64,000 bases of DNA from JAGTVG01 sp963699805 (lineage in GTDB: Bacteria > Bacteroidota > Bacteroidia > Cytophagales > Cyclobacteriaceae): positions 1,068,037 through 1,132,036 of the forward strand of contig CAVOVH010000005.1 in the NCBI GenBank assembly GCA_963699805.1. The letters are read 5' to 3'. The notes beneath the pieces were generated by a model. That model searched no databases. It had not been told where the DNA came from and saw only the letters and a program-made list of their open reading frames with translations. Shown here one piece after another: positions 1 to 10,457 of the stretch. Position numbers and translations under genes: made by a program. Position 1 is the first letter of the stretch. Each line of letters starts with the position of its first letter.

Positions 1-772
1 TCTTATTTAACTTTTAATTGAAGCAAACACAATATCTGGGTTTTCTCAGGATTTCTTAAATTCAGAAATAGTTAAAATGATTAATAGAAGCCTGAATTTT
101 AGGTTAATAATTCAATAAAATACAAAGTATATAAGAGAAAGCCAAAAATAATATAAAGAATGAAATAAAGTGGAATAAAGATGTTAAAAATTCGAATTTC
201 CAGATTAATGACGAACGAGCTGATGAATCAATAAAATCATATACCGAGTCAAAAATAATTTATATTTCAAGATTTGATATCTATTTAAGACCGAAATTTA
301 GATCAATAGTTATTGACAAATTAACTATTGGTTTTTATCATCTTACTTTCGGAAGAACTAAGAAATAAATTCCTACCCGTTTAATGTTTCCTTCTGAATG
401 ATGTCAGGAAAAGAGTTTTTCACCATATAAAGAAAAGTATTCGTCGATTGAAACATATCATTCTGTTTTCAGAAGGAAATAATTGATTTTCAAACGAGTG
501 TGTTATATAGAAAAACAATTCATTCCTGCTGAAAGATACCCAAGGATCTAAGAATGATATTTAATACTTCCATAAACCTGATTCCTCCCCTTTTGTCATT
601 CACCAGGAATCTTTAATATCGACTAATTTAGGTGTATGATTAAATTCCATATATTTAAATTATTCATGCTTATGGAAGATAAATCTTGTGGAAAAAATTA
701 TGTTACAGGTAGATTGTAATACAAAAAATTGCGAACGCCATCTGTTTAACAATCGAATCAAGAAAAAGACAT
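1..772. other. AT-rich region without a recognisable gene
   Basis: No reading frame here shows a recognisable protein and no RNA gene was seen. The stretch is very AT-rich compared with the coding DNA around it. Its only clear structure is an imperfect inverted repeat at 387-402 and 457-479, listed separately. It lies downstream of the sugar isomerase gene, which runs leftward and ends at 773. Confidence 0.6.
387..479. repeat. Imperfect inverted repeat
   Basis: TTTCCTTCTGAA at 387-398 is the exact reverse complement of TTCAGAAGGAAA at 468-479. The match extends inward to ATCATTC if a short bulge is allowed. The arms are about 70 bases apart, too far for an ordinary terminator. It could be the remnant of a small mobile element or a long-range hairpin. 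No coding sequence lies inside it. Confidence 0.4.
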
Positions 773-1597
773 TTATTTAATCAATTTTGAAAGGTATTCG
801 AAACTTTTAACAGCATCCGGCACTGTACCGCACTCCACACTGAACACGATATCGGAGTTGGTACTTTTTACAATATCAATTACGCGTTTCCAGTCAATCA
901 CCCCATCCCCACAAGCACAACCTACTGGTGTGCCGGTCACTTTACCACGTTCGTCTTTCCCCTGCTGAATACTTATATCTTTGGCATGTAGATGTACCAA
1001 TTTGTCTTTTACACTATCAAGCCAATGATAGATATCTCCTCCGCCTCCTAGGTACGCATTACCTGTGTCGAAATTGATCCCGATTGCAGGTGAGTCGACC
1101 AGGTCGTAGATACTTTTCAATCCATCCGGTGTTTTACTGTATTGCTGATGCTGTTCCAATCCAATTAAAATGCCATGTCTTTCAGCAACGAGGGCTGCTT
1201 CCGTAAGCGTATATTTCATCAAGATGTAATCAATTTCTCTGGTGGTCCATGTTGGTTTGGGTCCTTCATCGGTATTCACGACAGGGGCTTTCAAATCTGC
1301 CGCAAAACGGATGGCCATTTTCAGGTATTCTACACTTATTTCAGGCTTACATAAAGGAGTGTGGGTTGAAAGTCCTGAAAGTTTAATTTCATTTTTATCA
1401 CAAATTTCCTTGATCCGTAAGGGATCCTCAAACATGGAAACCGAATGGAAATAACCGGCTTCACTCAGTAACTCCCGCCCCAGGTGAACCATCGGCTCAA
1501 TGTACTCGTAACCTATTTCTTTCGCTTTTTGCACACCCCATTCAAATGGTTTATCATGGTGGCGCACAAATTCCATGTTGATACCCAGTTTGATCAT
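773..1597 (-). CDS. Sugar phosphate isomerase/epimerase, xylose-isomerase-like TIM barrel
   Basis: A 274-residue protein of the AP endonuclease 2 / xylose-isomerase-like TIM-barrel family, which isomerises or epimerises sugars or keto-sugars using a divalent metal. Visible barrel landmarks include the N-terminal LGINMEFV strand, the EQHQQYS segment (a metal-ligand Glu), NFDTGN, HLHAKD, and a late VECGT segment that supplies the last acidic ligand. There is no signal peptide, so it should act in the cytosol. The next genes on the same strand encode an enolase-superfamily dehydratase and an RraA-family protein, which suggests a sugar or sugar-acid degradation set. The exact substrate cannot be read from the sequence. 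Confidence 0.85.
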   Translation of the reverse strand: MIKLGINMEFVRHHDKPFEWGVQKAKEIGYEYIEPMVHLGRELLSEAGYFHSVSMFEDPLRIKEICDKNEIKLSGLSTHTPLCKPEISVEYLKMAIRFAADLKAPVVNTDEGPKPTWTTREIDYILMKYTLTEAALVAERHGILIGLEQHQQYSKTPDGLKSIYDLVDSPAIGINFDTGNAYLGGGGDIYHWLDSVKDKLVHLHAKDISIQQGKDERGKVTGTPVGCACGDGVIDWKRVIDIVKSTNSDIVFSVECGTVPDAVKSFEYLSKLIK

Positions 1598-1845
1598 ATT
1601 TCCTTTTTTTTATAGTAATTGTATGGATTAAGCAAGACTCCGGAAGTACCGACTGTTGCTTCATCTCTAAATTGTCTGTTTCTTAATTTTGAGTTTCCCA
1701 AAATCGAGATAATGTCCTCAAAAACTGCGTTAGTCCTTAAACAAATATAAAATTCATTAATGATAATTAATACTCAAATAGGAAAATGAAAAAACCGGAT
1801 CCCACCGGATCTGGTTTTACAGGTTACTTTGAAAATTATCTTATA

Positions 1846-3129
1846 TCATTCAAAAAACGGTACCCCATCCTGGGCATATTTTCTCATTCCTTCTTCATTG
1901 ATTTCCACTCCAATGCCGGGTTTATCTGAAACGATAATATGTCCATCAACGATCATCGACGGATCATAATCCACAATCTCTTTAAACATGGGATCTCTAT
2001 GGAAGTATATCTGCCATTCCAGGATCATAAAATTGGGCACAGAAGCACACACATGTGCCGAGGCCATTGCGCCAAGATATGAGGCAACCATATGCGGGGC
2101 AAACGGAACGTAATACAGGTTAGCCAGGTTGGCAATGCGTTGCCCTTCACCCAGCCCTCCGGCTTTTTGCAGGTCCGGCATAACGATGTCAACCGCGCCG
2201 ATTTCTAAAAGCCGTCGAAATCCATGGGCTAAATACAGATTTTCTCCCGCACAAATCGGGGTAGACGTTGATTCAGAGATTTTACGATATGCTTCCACAT
2301 TTTCTGCAGGAATAGGTTCTTCAAGCCACATAAGCTTTAATGGCTCCATGAGTTTGGCAACCTTTTCTCCTGTCACACCGTCGTACCGCCCATGCATGTC
2401 TGCACAAATATCAATGGATGGCCCAACAGCTTCACGGGCAGCTGCGATCTGATCATACATCCGTTGCAATTCGTTTGGGCTTGCCGTCCAGTTGTAGTAA
2501 TCATATTTATTAGGATCATTGGCCTGGTCAAGGTCAAATTTTACAGCTGTAAATCCCATTTTTACAGCCTCCGTGGCACTTTCTGCAAACTCTTGTGGAT
2601 CAGGCAACCTGGATTGGTACAATGCGGTATCCATATATAGCCGGATCTTGTCACGGAATTTTCCTCCCAGCAGCTGATATACGGGTACACCTAAAGCCTT
2701 TCCAGCCAAATCCCAAAGCGCTGATTCAACAGCAGAAAGAACGGCCACGTACATGCCCGATTGGGCCCCTTCAAAAAATCCGGACCGCCGGATATCTTCA
2801 AATAACCGATGTACATTCAACGGATTTTTATCCTTTAGCCTGCTACTGAACATTTTCACCAGATGATAGGTTCCCGGTGTAGCGTCAACTCCCTCACCGC
2901 AACCCCATATGCCCTGGTTAGTATGAATTTTTATGAACAAGCTATGACCTCCACGGATATACCCGCATTTGATATCCGAAATTTTCAAATCGGAAGGCCT
3001 GGATTGGATGGGTGATTGCGCCATTGCTTTTTCCAATTCCTTTCCAAAACTAAAAATAGAAGTTGATCCCAATACCCCGGCAAGAGCACTTTTGGTTAAG
3101 AAGGATCTTCTTGATGATGATTTAAGCAT
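1846..3129 (-). CDS. Mandelate racemase/muconate lactonizing enzyme family dehydratase, Tat-exported
   Basis: A 427-residue enolase-superfamily protein, likely an acid-sugar dehydratase. The N-terminus has a twin-arginine signal (SSRRSFLTKSALAG) followed by a hydrophobic stretch and an AMAQS cleavage region, so the folded enzyme is probably exported. The N-terminal capping domain is followed by the barrel, with the usual metal-ligand segments CADMHGRYD, WLEEP and AGENL. A later Asp in MPDLQKAGG and the His in PFAPHMVAS form the usual Asp-His base pair. These features resemble galactonate/gluconate-type dehydratases more than true mandelate racemases, but the substrate is inference. The gene lies 23 bases upstream, in transcription order, of no closer partner than the RraA gene at 3153, with which it probably forms an operon. 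Confidence 0.87.
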   Translation of the reverse strand: MLKSSSRRSFLTKSALAGVLGSTSIFSFGKELEKAMAQSPIQSRPSDLKISDIKCGYIRGGHSLFIKIHTNQGIWGCGEGVDATPGTYHLVKMFSSRLKDKNPLNVHRLFEDIRRSGFFEGAQSGMYVAVLSAVESALWDLAGKALGVPVYQLLGGKFRDKIRLYMDTALYQSRLPDPQEFAESATEAVKMGFTAVKFDLDQANDPNKYDYYNWTASPNELQRMYDQIAAAREAVGPSIDICADMHGRYDGVTGEKVAKLMEPLKLMWLEEPIPAENVEAYRKISESTSTPICAGENLYLAHGFRRLLEIGAVDIVMPDLQKAGGLGEGQRIANLANLYYVPFAPHMVASYLGAMASAHVCASVPNFMILEWQIYFHRDPMFKEIVDYDPSMIVDGHIIVSDKPGIGVEINEEGMRKYAQDGVPFFE

Positions 3130-3152
3130 GTTTTTGTTTTATTATATTTCTT

Positions 3153-4100
3153 TCACCAGGTTCGTGTTTTTAATAATTCCTGTATCTGTTCTTTTGGCAC
3201 AGGTAATTCATCGATATGGTCGTTGAGCCATTGGGAAAAATCCCGCTCTATTTCATCCGACCACCGCGAGTCGATCTGGCCAGGGGTATATTTTTGTTCA
3301 CGCAGGCGCTGGTGACCAAACATATCCCTGAGCCTGACAATTTCAGAGGTCGTAACAACTTTCTCTGCAAGGTGAGGGGGTACAAAAATAACCCCTCCAT
3401 CTCTTCCCAGCACAACATCTCCCGGGATCACCATGGCATCACCGATGCGTGTCGGTGTATTAATCCCAACCAATGTAGTATTCAAAGCACCTTCTGGATT
3501 ATTGAGATGGTGCGAAGGATGGTAGCTTCTGAAAAAGGAGGTGAAAGAACCAATCTCCTCTAATCCATCAATATCCCGGATAGCACCATTGTAAACAATC
3601 CCCCTACCTGTTTTGGTGAATATTGAATTACCCAGGTTATCGCCAATGGTGGGCCCGTCAACGTGGGCACCAAACTGATCCACAACATACACATCACCCT
3701 GGACTAACATATCAATAGGCCAGGAATTTTGTGATTTTATCCTTCCATCCCGGTTATGGCCCCGGTCATCAATTACACGATGCACATCCGGTCGACCTGG
3801 CATAAAAGTCGCCGTTACCGCTCTTCCGACCAGTACACTATCCGGATTGATGCACATCCAGCCATCTGCATATTGATGATTGAAATTGGCTCCTTTGAGG
3901 ACAGCCCAGGCTTCTTCAAGCGTCACACTTTTCATGCGCTCCAGTATTACGTCTGGTACGCGTGGACGACCATCTTCAAATCGTTCGCCTTTCCATTCCG
4001 GTGTCAGAAATATAAGTTCTTCTTTGGATATTTGCTGACCATTTAGTTGCTGCACAAATAAAATTGTACATGCAATAAATAAAAATCTTTGTATGGACAT
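3153..4100 (-). CDS. RraA-family protein (HMG aldolase-like) with Sec signal peptide
   Basis: A 315-residue protein whose central part matches the RraA / 4-hydroxy-4-methyl-2-oxoglutarate aldolase family, formerly misannotated as demethylmenaquinone methyltransferase. The family signature is visible as GDNLGNSIFTKTGRGIVYNG followed by AIRDIDGL, and a later stretch GDVVLGRDGGVIFVP. Family members cleave or decarboxylate short keto acids, or bind RNase E as RraA does. The N-terminus (RFLFIACTILFVQQLNGQQ) looks like a Sec signal peptide, unusual for this fold. The C-terminal tail of about 70 residues is longer than the minimal family core. It is first in the minus-strand operon with the dehydratase, so an aldolase step on a dehydrated sugar acid is a reasonable inference. 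Confidence 0.85.
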   Translation of the reverse strand: MSIQRFLFIACTILFVQQLNGQQISKEELIFLTPEWKGERFEDGRPRVPDVILERMKSVTLEEAWAVLKGANFNHQYADGWMCINPDSVLVGRAVTATFMPGRPDVHRVIDDRGHNRDGRIKSQNSWPIDMLVQGDVYVVDQFGAHVDGPTIGDNLGNSIFTKTGRGIVYNGAIRDIDGLEEIGSFTSFFRSYHPSHHLNNPEGALNTTLVGINTPTRIGDAMVIPGDVVLGRDGGVIFVPPHLAEKVVTTSEIVRLRDMFGHQRLREQKYTPGQIDSRWSDEIERDFSQWLNDHIDELPVPKEQIQELLKTRTW

Positions 4101-4793
4101 AATTTTAAAGGATTATGAATCTCAGTAGTTCTATCCAGTCAAGTGCAATAAAAATTTGAGTCAAAACTGGTTAACCAAGATATAAATAATTTCAGATTAT
4201 CCATACGCGGAGCCTAAGATTTTACCAGCCTGGAATTGGCTGTTCCCATGCCTGAGGATGCGATATTTGAAATTGCATCATTCGCATGACTTAAACTTGA
4301 GATAAAAAATGCTTTGATCATAATATAAAAAACTCTACTTTTCTCATCAGTTTAATCCTATATATAAGGTGTAAACGTTCAATTGGTTAAAATTTCACAT
4401 ATTCTTTTGATTCCCTTGCTCTGGGTATTAAAAATTGATTGCAACATCGAATGAGGTAGCGAAAGGTAAATTTCAGTTTTAATACCAAGGGCATTGGCAT
4501 TAAATCTTTATAAATGGATTATTAAAAAAGGGAAAATGCTTATGGAAATAAACAAAATATCTCAATTTTTTACTTTGAGAATGTTGATTTCTCGTTATCC
4601 CCCAGCATTTAGAAACATACGTAATACACATTTACACTTAACGCTATCATTTAAGAACCAGATAAATAACTAAAAAATGTAACCTGTACTGCAAGGCAGT
4701 GAAGGCTGCGCACTCCATTTTCATACGCCCGAGGCTTACCGGGTAGTTTGAACCAAAATTCATTAGAAATTATTTAACTAAACATGCAAAATC
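4101..4793. other. Divergent intergenic region upstream of RraA-like gene and susC
   Basis: A 693-base AT-rich gap between the minus-strand sugar-acid operon and the plus-strand susC gene. It must hold promoters for both directions. I could not fix a convincing Bacteroidota -33/-7 pair by eye. No open frame in it resembles a protein, and no sigma/anti-sigma pair is present, although these often accompany SusC genes. Confidence 0.5.
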
Positions 4794-7700
4794 ATGAAAT
4801 CAAAACTACTAAGAAGAGTAAAGGCCATGCCGGTTATTGGCTTGCATGGAAAAATTTTACATTTCGTGATCATTGGCTTGTTGATAACTAACGCAGGTAT
4901 AGCTCAATTCAGCCAAAACAGCGATTTGTCAAACGCCAAACAATTTAAAAGTAGTACAAGCCAACCGGAACAGACTTCGGCAATGATGCAAATCACGATT
5001 ACAGGTAAGGTGGTTTCTGAAGAAGACAAAGAGGGTTTGCCTGGTGTCAATGTGCTTGTAAAGGGTACCTTCACAGGTACGGTGACCGATTTAAACGGCG
5101 ACTATTCCATTGAAGTTCCTTCAACGGATGCTACGCTGGTGTTCAGTTCCGTTGGATTCAATACCACCGAGGTGCTGGTTGGCAATCAGTCAGTAATCAA
5201 TATATCCATGTCGTCGGATGTCAGGTCGTTACAGGAAATCGTAGTTACCGCATTGGGTATAGAAAAAGATTCCAAAACACTTGGATATGCAACATCGAAT
5301 GTGCAATCTGAGGAACTGACAATTAACCGTTCACCTAATATGATGAATGCCCTGCAGGGGAAAATAGCTGGAGTTAATATCAGCAGTATGGGAACAGGCC
5401 CGGGTGGTACCTCCAAGATCCGTATCCGTGGACAATCCTCCATTTCCGGACAGAACAATCCGCTAATAGTGGTCAATGGTGTGCCCATCGATAACACCAA
5501 CTTTGGTTCAAAACAGGGAAACTCCGCATCCGATGGTGGCCTTGGCTCAACTGGAAACGGGGATTTCTCAGATGGAGGCGATGGGCTTGACAAGTATAAA
5601 CCCGGATGATGTGGAAAGTATGACCGTATTGAAAGGAGCCGCAGCTTCTGCATTATACGGATCAAGGGCAAAAGATGGCGTAATCATGATCACGACAAAG
5701 ACCAAAGGTAAAGGAAAGGGAATTGGCGTGAGTTACAACATGAATTACACCAACGAAAAACCACTTGACTTCACTGATTATCAATATGAATACGGCCAGG
5801 GAGAAAATGGTGTTCGTCCCACTGCTCCAAATCCCACGTCCGGGCAGTGGTCATTTGGCGAACGATTTCAGCCCGGCATGACACAGATTCTTTTTGATGG
5901 AGTGGAAGTGCCCTATGAACCCGTCTATGACCGGATCGATAAGTTCTACAGGAATGGACAGAATTTCAGCAATACAGTCTCTCTTTCAAGTGGAGGAGAA
6001 AAAGGTGGATTGAATCTTTCCATAGGAAATTTGCAAAGCAAAGGTGTCGTACCGAATAACTCATTCACACGAACCACACTCAACCTGGGATTTGAATATA
6101 AACTTTCAGAAAAATTGAGTTTTTCCGGTAATGTGAACTATTCCTATGAGGACAATAAAAATGCTCCAAACGTAGGAAACCAGGACAACACCATCCCGGT
6201 GGCCCTTCGCAACATGGCCAATTCCATGCCGCTCGATTTGCTGGATGAGAAGAAGTATGATGCAAATGGCAATGAATTTGTTTATTCACGGTTCCGAAAT
6301 CGTACCAATCCGTATTTCACCCTTGCAGAGCAATTTCAGAATATTCGACGAGACAGGATATTCGGGAATATATCAGCCAAGTATGACATTTTACCCTGGC
6401 TGTTTATTCAGGGCAGGGTAGGCGAGGATTACTGGTCTCGCGATCAGGAAATCAACAATTTCCCGACAGGACAGGCTTCCCGTCCTGCAGCTCCGGTAGG
6501 ATTTGTCAATGGAATTTATACCCAGGAAGCCCGCAGGTTCCGTGAGATTAATGCCGATTTTTTGCTTTCGGCATATCGTGAGTTTGGAAAATTTGGAGCA
6601 AACCTGACTTTTGGAGGCAACCGGATGTACCGCAGATTTGATACGAATAATGTTCAGGTCACTGATTTTGTCGTGAGGGATCTATATACGGTGCAGAATG
6701 GCCGGGTGAAGAATCCTACCTACGATTTATCTGAACGTGCTGTAAATTCATTGTACGGCGCCTTAGAACTTTCATTTAACCAAATGTTGTTTCTGAATGG
6801 AACACTTCGCAATGACTGGTTTTCCACCCTGTCACCTGAAAACAGGAGTATTTTATATCCTTCTATTTCAACGAGTTTCGTATTTTCGGAAGTGATTGGA
6901 GAATCCAAACCAGAATGGCTGAACTTTGGTAAGATCCGGGCAGCCTATGCAGAGGTGGGAAGTGATACGGATGTGCCTCCCTATTCAGATGTATTGTTTT
7001 ACAACATTAATTCCAACCTGTTTGCCAATCCAAGCGGGGCATTGCAGCCCGTAGGTGCGATTTCGGGAAATACAGTTCCGAATCCAGACCTCAGGCCAAT
7101 GCGATCAGCAGAGACGGAATTGGGCTTGAACTGGCTTATTTGATAACAGGGTTGGCCTAGATATAGCTGTTTATAAGAAGACTACAACGGATCAGATCGT
7201 ACAGGCGCAAATATCAGACGGATCTGGATTTGTGAATACACTTATCAACAGCGGAAAGAGTGAGAATAAAGGGATTGAAATGCTTATAACTCTTGTGCCA
7301 ATAAAAGTGGGAGATTTCCAATGGAACTTCAGCTTTAATGGCACCTACAATAAAACAAAAGTAATCAGTTTGCTTACCGATGAACCAGGCGATCGTATCA
7401 CTGTCGGGACACATGCATTTAATGGAGAATTGAGGCAGGTAGTCGGCGAAGAAATGGCGCAGTTGGCAGGCTTCGGATACAGAAGGGACGAACAGGGACG
7501 TCAGGTATTCGGTGCCAATGGTATTGCCCTTCGGACTCCTGAATTGGTATTGTTTGGCAGTGCATTACCAAAATGGTATGGTGGTTTCCTCAACGAATTC
7601 ACCTTTAAAGACCTGAGTTTTTCATTCCTGATCGACTTCAAGCTGGGCAACAAAATGATATCAGGTACCAACTTTAATGCTACACGGCATGGGCTTCATA

Positions 7701-8095
7701 AGATGACTGTGCCGGAAGGAGGTAGAGAAAATGGCATCATCGGTGATGGAGTGAACGAAGCAGGGGAAGTAAATACCGTTGTAGCACAAGTACAACCTTA
7801 CTGGGAAGTAGTACGATCGCAGGCATTGATTGAACCCATCGTCTATGATGGCGGATACTGGAAACTGCGCCAGATCAGTATCGGGTATAATTTTACCAGG
7901 ATACTACCGGAAAATCTATTTATCAAAGGATTGCGCCTCAGTCTGGTTGGAAATAATATAGCCATGCTGAAAAAATGGGTGCCCAATATCGATCCTGAAT
8001 CATTCGGCTTAAATTCAGATAATCTCGTCGGTTTGGAATCTACTGGGGTTCCAACAACCCGGGGAATGGGTTTTAATTTAAATATTCAATTTTAA
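4794..8095 (+). pseudogene. SusC/RagA-family TonB-linked outer membrane protein, two frameshifts
   Basis: Read through two frameshifts this is a SusC-type TonB-dependent transporter of about 1100 residues, which is full length. It begins with a signal peptide ending near NAGIAQ, then a carboxypeptidase-regulatory-like domain (GLPGVNVLVKGT), a plug with the NPLIVVNGVPID motif, and a barrel. The frame changes first at the GGG of 5583-5585: one base too many turns GDG-LTSINPDDVES into a stop at 5608. It changes again at 7134-7142, where one base too many gives TGA at 7141 instead of WLFDNRVGLDIAVYKK. Everything on both sides of each break is well conserved, so the gene was functional until very recently or the breaks are base-call errors. 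SusD follows 11 bases after its end. Confidence 0.88.
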
Positions 8096-8106
8096 TTTGA
8101 TTAGCG

Positions 8107-9633
8107 ATGAAAAAGATAATAAAATATAGTCTTATAGGGATTTTAACCCTGTTTTTTTCTTCCTGCGATCAGGGATTAGATGATTTGAACACGAACGAAA
8201 CCGATGCCACATCCATCGATCCGGCTTTTCAGCTAAACCGTGCTGTCATCAGTTCGTCCTATTCAAGTATAATCTATGATATGGGAATTGTACAACAGAT
8301 TATCAGTCCAAACTCAGGTGTGCTCACAGGTGCAAATTATAACCAGGACAACCGGGATGCAACTGACGATGTCTGGAAGCAATTTTACCCGGATGTTATC
8401 CGAAATACCAGGGATGTGATTTTCCGCGCTTCCGAAGACCCGGACAGAGCAAACCTGGTGAATATGGCACGAATTTTACAATGCTATGCATTTATGGTGC
8501 TAACCGACACATATGGTGATATACCGTATTTTGATGGCGGAAAAGGGTATACTGAAGGTATATTTTTACCCGAATATGATACCCAGGAATCTATTTATGA
8601 CGATATTATCCAGGAACTGGGGCAAGCCAGTGCAGCACTTAATGCTTCTGGAAAAATCGAGACAGCTGATGTTCTTTTTGGTGGGGATATCGATCAATGG
8701 AAAAAATTCGGGTATTCCTTATTGCTTCGTGCAGGGATGAGATTGAGTGCTGTAGACCCAACACAGGCTCAGCAGGTAGTGCAGAATGCTGTACAGGGAG
8801 GAGTAATTCTCACTAACAGTGACAATGCTGTGGTGTTGCATGATGATAACTATGCCAATGGTGCGGGAAATACACTGAATGCAACCGAGGCAAACAACTA
8901 CTATCTCACTGAACCATTTGTCGATTACCTGAAAAACAACAATGACCCGAGGTTGGTTTCAATCGCCGTTACCTATGTAGGCGCTACCTCAGGCCCGGGA
9001 CAGGTACTCGGACCGGATGGAAATGGATCAAGTGATCCCTCCATCCAGTTAGGTATGCCGCTGGGTTATGACAACAACACGATTGCCCAGGTAGCTGCAG
9101 ACCTTGGTTTGGCCAGCTTCTATGAGTTTGCCCAAGTCGATCGTGAGCGATTGGTCAAACGGACAGCACCAGGTTTCCTCGTTACGGCAGCCCAAACAAA
9201 TTTATTGCTTGCCGAAGCAGCTCACCGTCAATGGATCCCGGGTGTGGCAGGTGAATATTTTACTGAAGGTGTCAGGGCCCATATGGTGCAGATGGCGCTG
9301 CATGATGCAGGTGCTGCCATAGACCCGGCCGATATCCAGACTTACCTGGATAATAATCCATTGAATACAGGAACTGAACTCGAGCAGATCAATACCCAGT
9401 ACTGGGTGGCATCATTCCTCAATGGATCAGAGGCATTTGCCAATTTCAGGAGAAGCGGATACCCGGCACTTGCACCCAATCCGTTTCCGGGGAAAGATAT
9501 CTCTGGCGATTTTATCAACCGTCTTACCTATCCCAATTCGGAAATTTCTGTAAATACAGAAAATGTGAATGCCGCAATTGCGCGTATGGGTGGTGATAAT
9601 CTGGACGTAAAAGTGTGGTGGGATAAAAACTAA
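8107..9633 (+). CDS. SusD/RagB-family outer membrane lipoprotein
   Basis: A 508-residue SusD-like glycan-binding lipoprotein, the lid of the SusC transporter encoded immediately upstream (11-base gap). The signal peptide ends in a lipobox (LTLFFSSCDQG), which puts it on the cell surface after lipidation. The body carries SusD features: an early DTYGDIPYFDGGKG segment, the TPR-like helical region, and a late SGYPALAPNPFPG segment seen in SusD_2-type proteins. The partner SusC is frameshifted while this gene is intact. A terminator hairpin follows at 9664-9718. The ligand is unknown; the neighbouring exported dehydratase and RraA-like enzyme suggest a sugar acid or uronate-containing glycan. 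Confidence 0.9.
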   Translation: MKKIIKYSLIGILTLFFSSCDQGLDDLNTNETDATSIDPAFQLNRAVISSSYSSIIYDMGIVQQIISPNSGVLTGANYNQDNRDATDDVWKQFYPDVIRNTRDVIFRASEDPDRANLVNMARILQCYAFMVLTDTYGDIPYFDGGKGYTEGIFLPEYDTQESIYDDIIQELGQASAALNASGKIETADVLFGGDIDQWKKFGYSLLLRAGMRLSAVDPTQAQQVVQNAVQGGVILTNSDNAVVLHDDNYANGAGNTLNATEANNYYLTEPFVDYLKNNNDPRLVSIAVTYVGATSGPGQVLGPDGNGSSDPSIQLGMPLGYDNNTIAQVAADLGLASFYEFAQVDRERLVKRTAPGFLVTAAQTNLLLAEAAHRQWIPGVAGEYFTEGVRAHMVQMALHDAGAAIDPADIQTYLDNNPLNTGTELEQINTQYWVASFLNGSEAFANFRRSGYPALAPNPFPGKDISGDFINRLTYPNSEISVNTENVNAAIARMGGDNLDVKVWWDKN

Positions 9634-9663
9634 AATTTTAGACTAGTATTCCAGATTTATTTT

Positions 9664-9718
9664 AACCGGAGTGGCATGAGGCATTTTTTCTTCATACTGC
9701 TCCGGTTTTATATTTTTC
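9664..9718 (+). terminator. Rho-independent terminator after susD
   Basis: AACCGGAG at 9664-9671 pairs with CTCCGGTT at 9700-9707, followed by a run of T interrupted by one A. It lies 30 bases after the SusD stop codon, so it ends the susCD transcript. Confidence 0.75.
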
Positions 9719-9926
9719 ATTAAATTGATAAAGTATTGATGGCCGGTTGAAATCTTAAATTGCCTGGACATATCGATCATCCGGAAAGCTTAATTGGGAT
9801 TTGAATAACTTAAAGAAACATCAGCGGTTATCACATCCGTTGCCCAAACAAAACACACAGTCAATTAAAATTCGCTGGATTAAATCAGGGAAAAAGTGCC
9901 GAAAAACACATCTGATTCATAATCCA

Positions 9927-10457
9927 TTATTTTTCCGGCATGACCTTCTTGTAAAGCGGGACCGTACTGCAGGGTTCCCCATACATGATACTCGAAACCA
10001 CGGGGGTCAATAACCGGGTGATCTCAACATAAGCGGATTCAGGCACCGGATATTTCCCACATCCCTTGACTACTACTTTTTGATCCCGGTATTTTTCCAG
10101 GTTCAGTGAACCCAGGGCCTCCTGGAATAAAGCCATTTCAAGGTCAGCCAGATCACCAAAAATGATCATATGGGCAAAAGGGGAGAGTTTTGTAGTGATC
10201 AGCATATAAGCCCAGGTGGGGATGATGGCATCCACGGTGCATGTGAGGGCAATATTTTTCCCATCAAACTGGTTCCAGTCGAATTCCTTTATTTTTCCCC
10301 TGAATTCCTTTTCTTTCAGGATCATTTCCTGGAATAAAAAATCCCTGATATCAAAAAGGATCCTTTCGCCTGGATGATAAAATTTTTCCAGATCGAAGGT
10401 GATCAGGGGACTGTTGACAACTCTGTTCAAAATGGGTTCATCCGCTTTTTTATTCAT
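9927..10457 (-). CDS. DUF2480 family protein
   Basis: A 176-residue protein matching the DUF2480 family, which is conserved across Bacteroidota and has no assigned function. Recognisable segments are the N-terminal NRVVNSPLITFDLEKF, the AIIPTWAYMLI stretch and the C-terminal VVVKGCGKYPVPESAYVEI. It has no signal peptide or membrane segment. The start codon overlaps the tsaB stop by four bases (10454-10457), so the two are translationally coupled. The conserved Cys and Pro residues near the C-terminus might bind a metal, but that is only a guess. Confidence 0.88.
   Translation of the reverse strand: MNKKADEPILNRVVNSPLITFDLEKFYHPGERILFDIRDFLFQEMILKEKEFRGKIKEFDWNQFDGKNIALTCTVDAIIPTWAYMLITTKLSPFAHMIIFGDLADLEMALFQEALGSLNLEKYRDQKVVVKGCGKYPVPESAYVEITRLLTPVVSSIMYGEPCSTVPLYKKVMPEK

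Noticed and set aside
5583..5608. Programmed ribosomal frameshift in susC
   Set aside because: There is no slippery heptamer with following pseudoknot, and similar one-base breaks occur in unrelated genes, so error or mutation is simpler.
5186..5671. 161-codon frame opposite the broken susC
   Set aside because: It is an antisense shadow over the conserved plug region of SusC.
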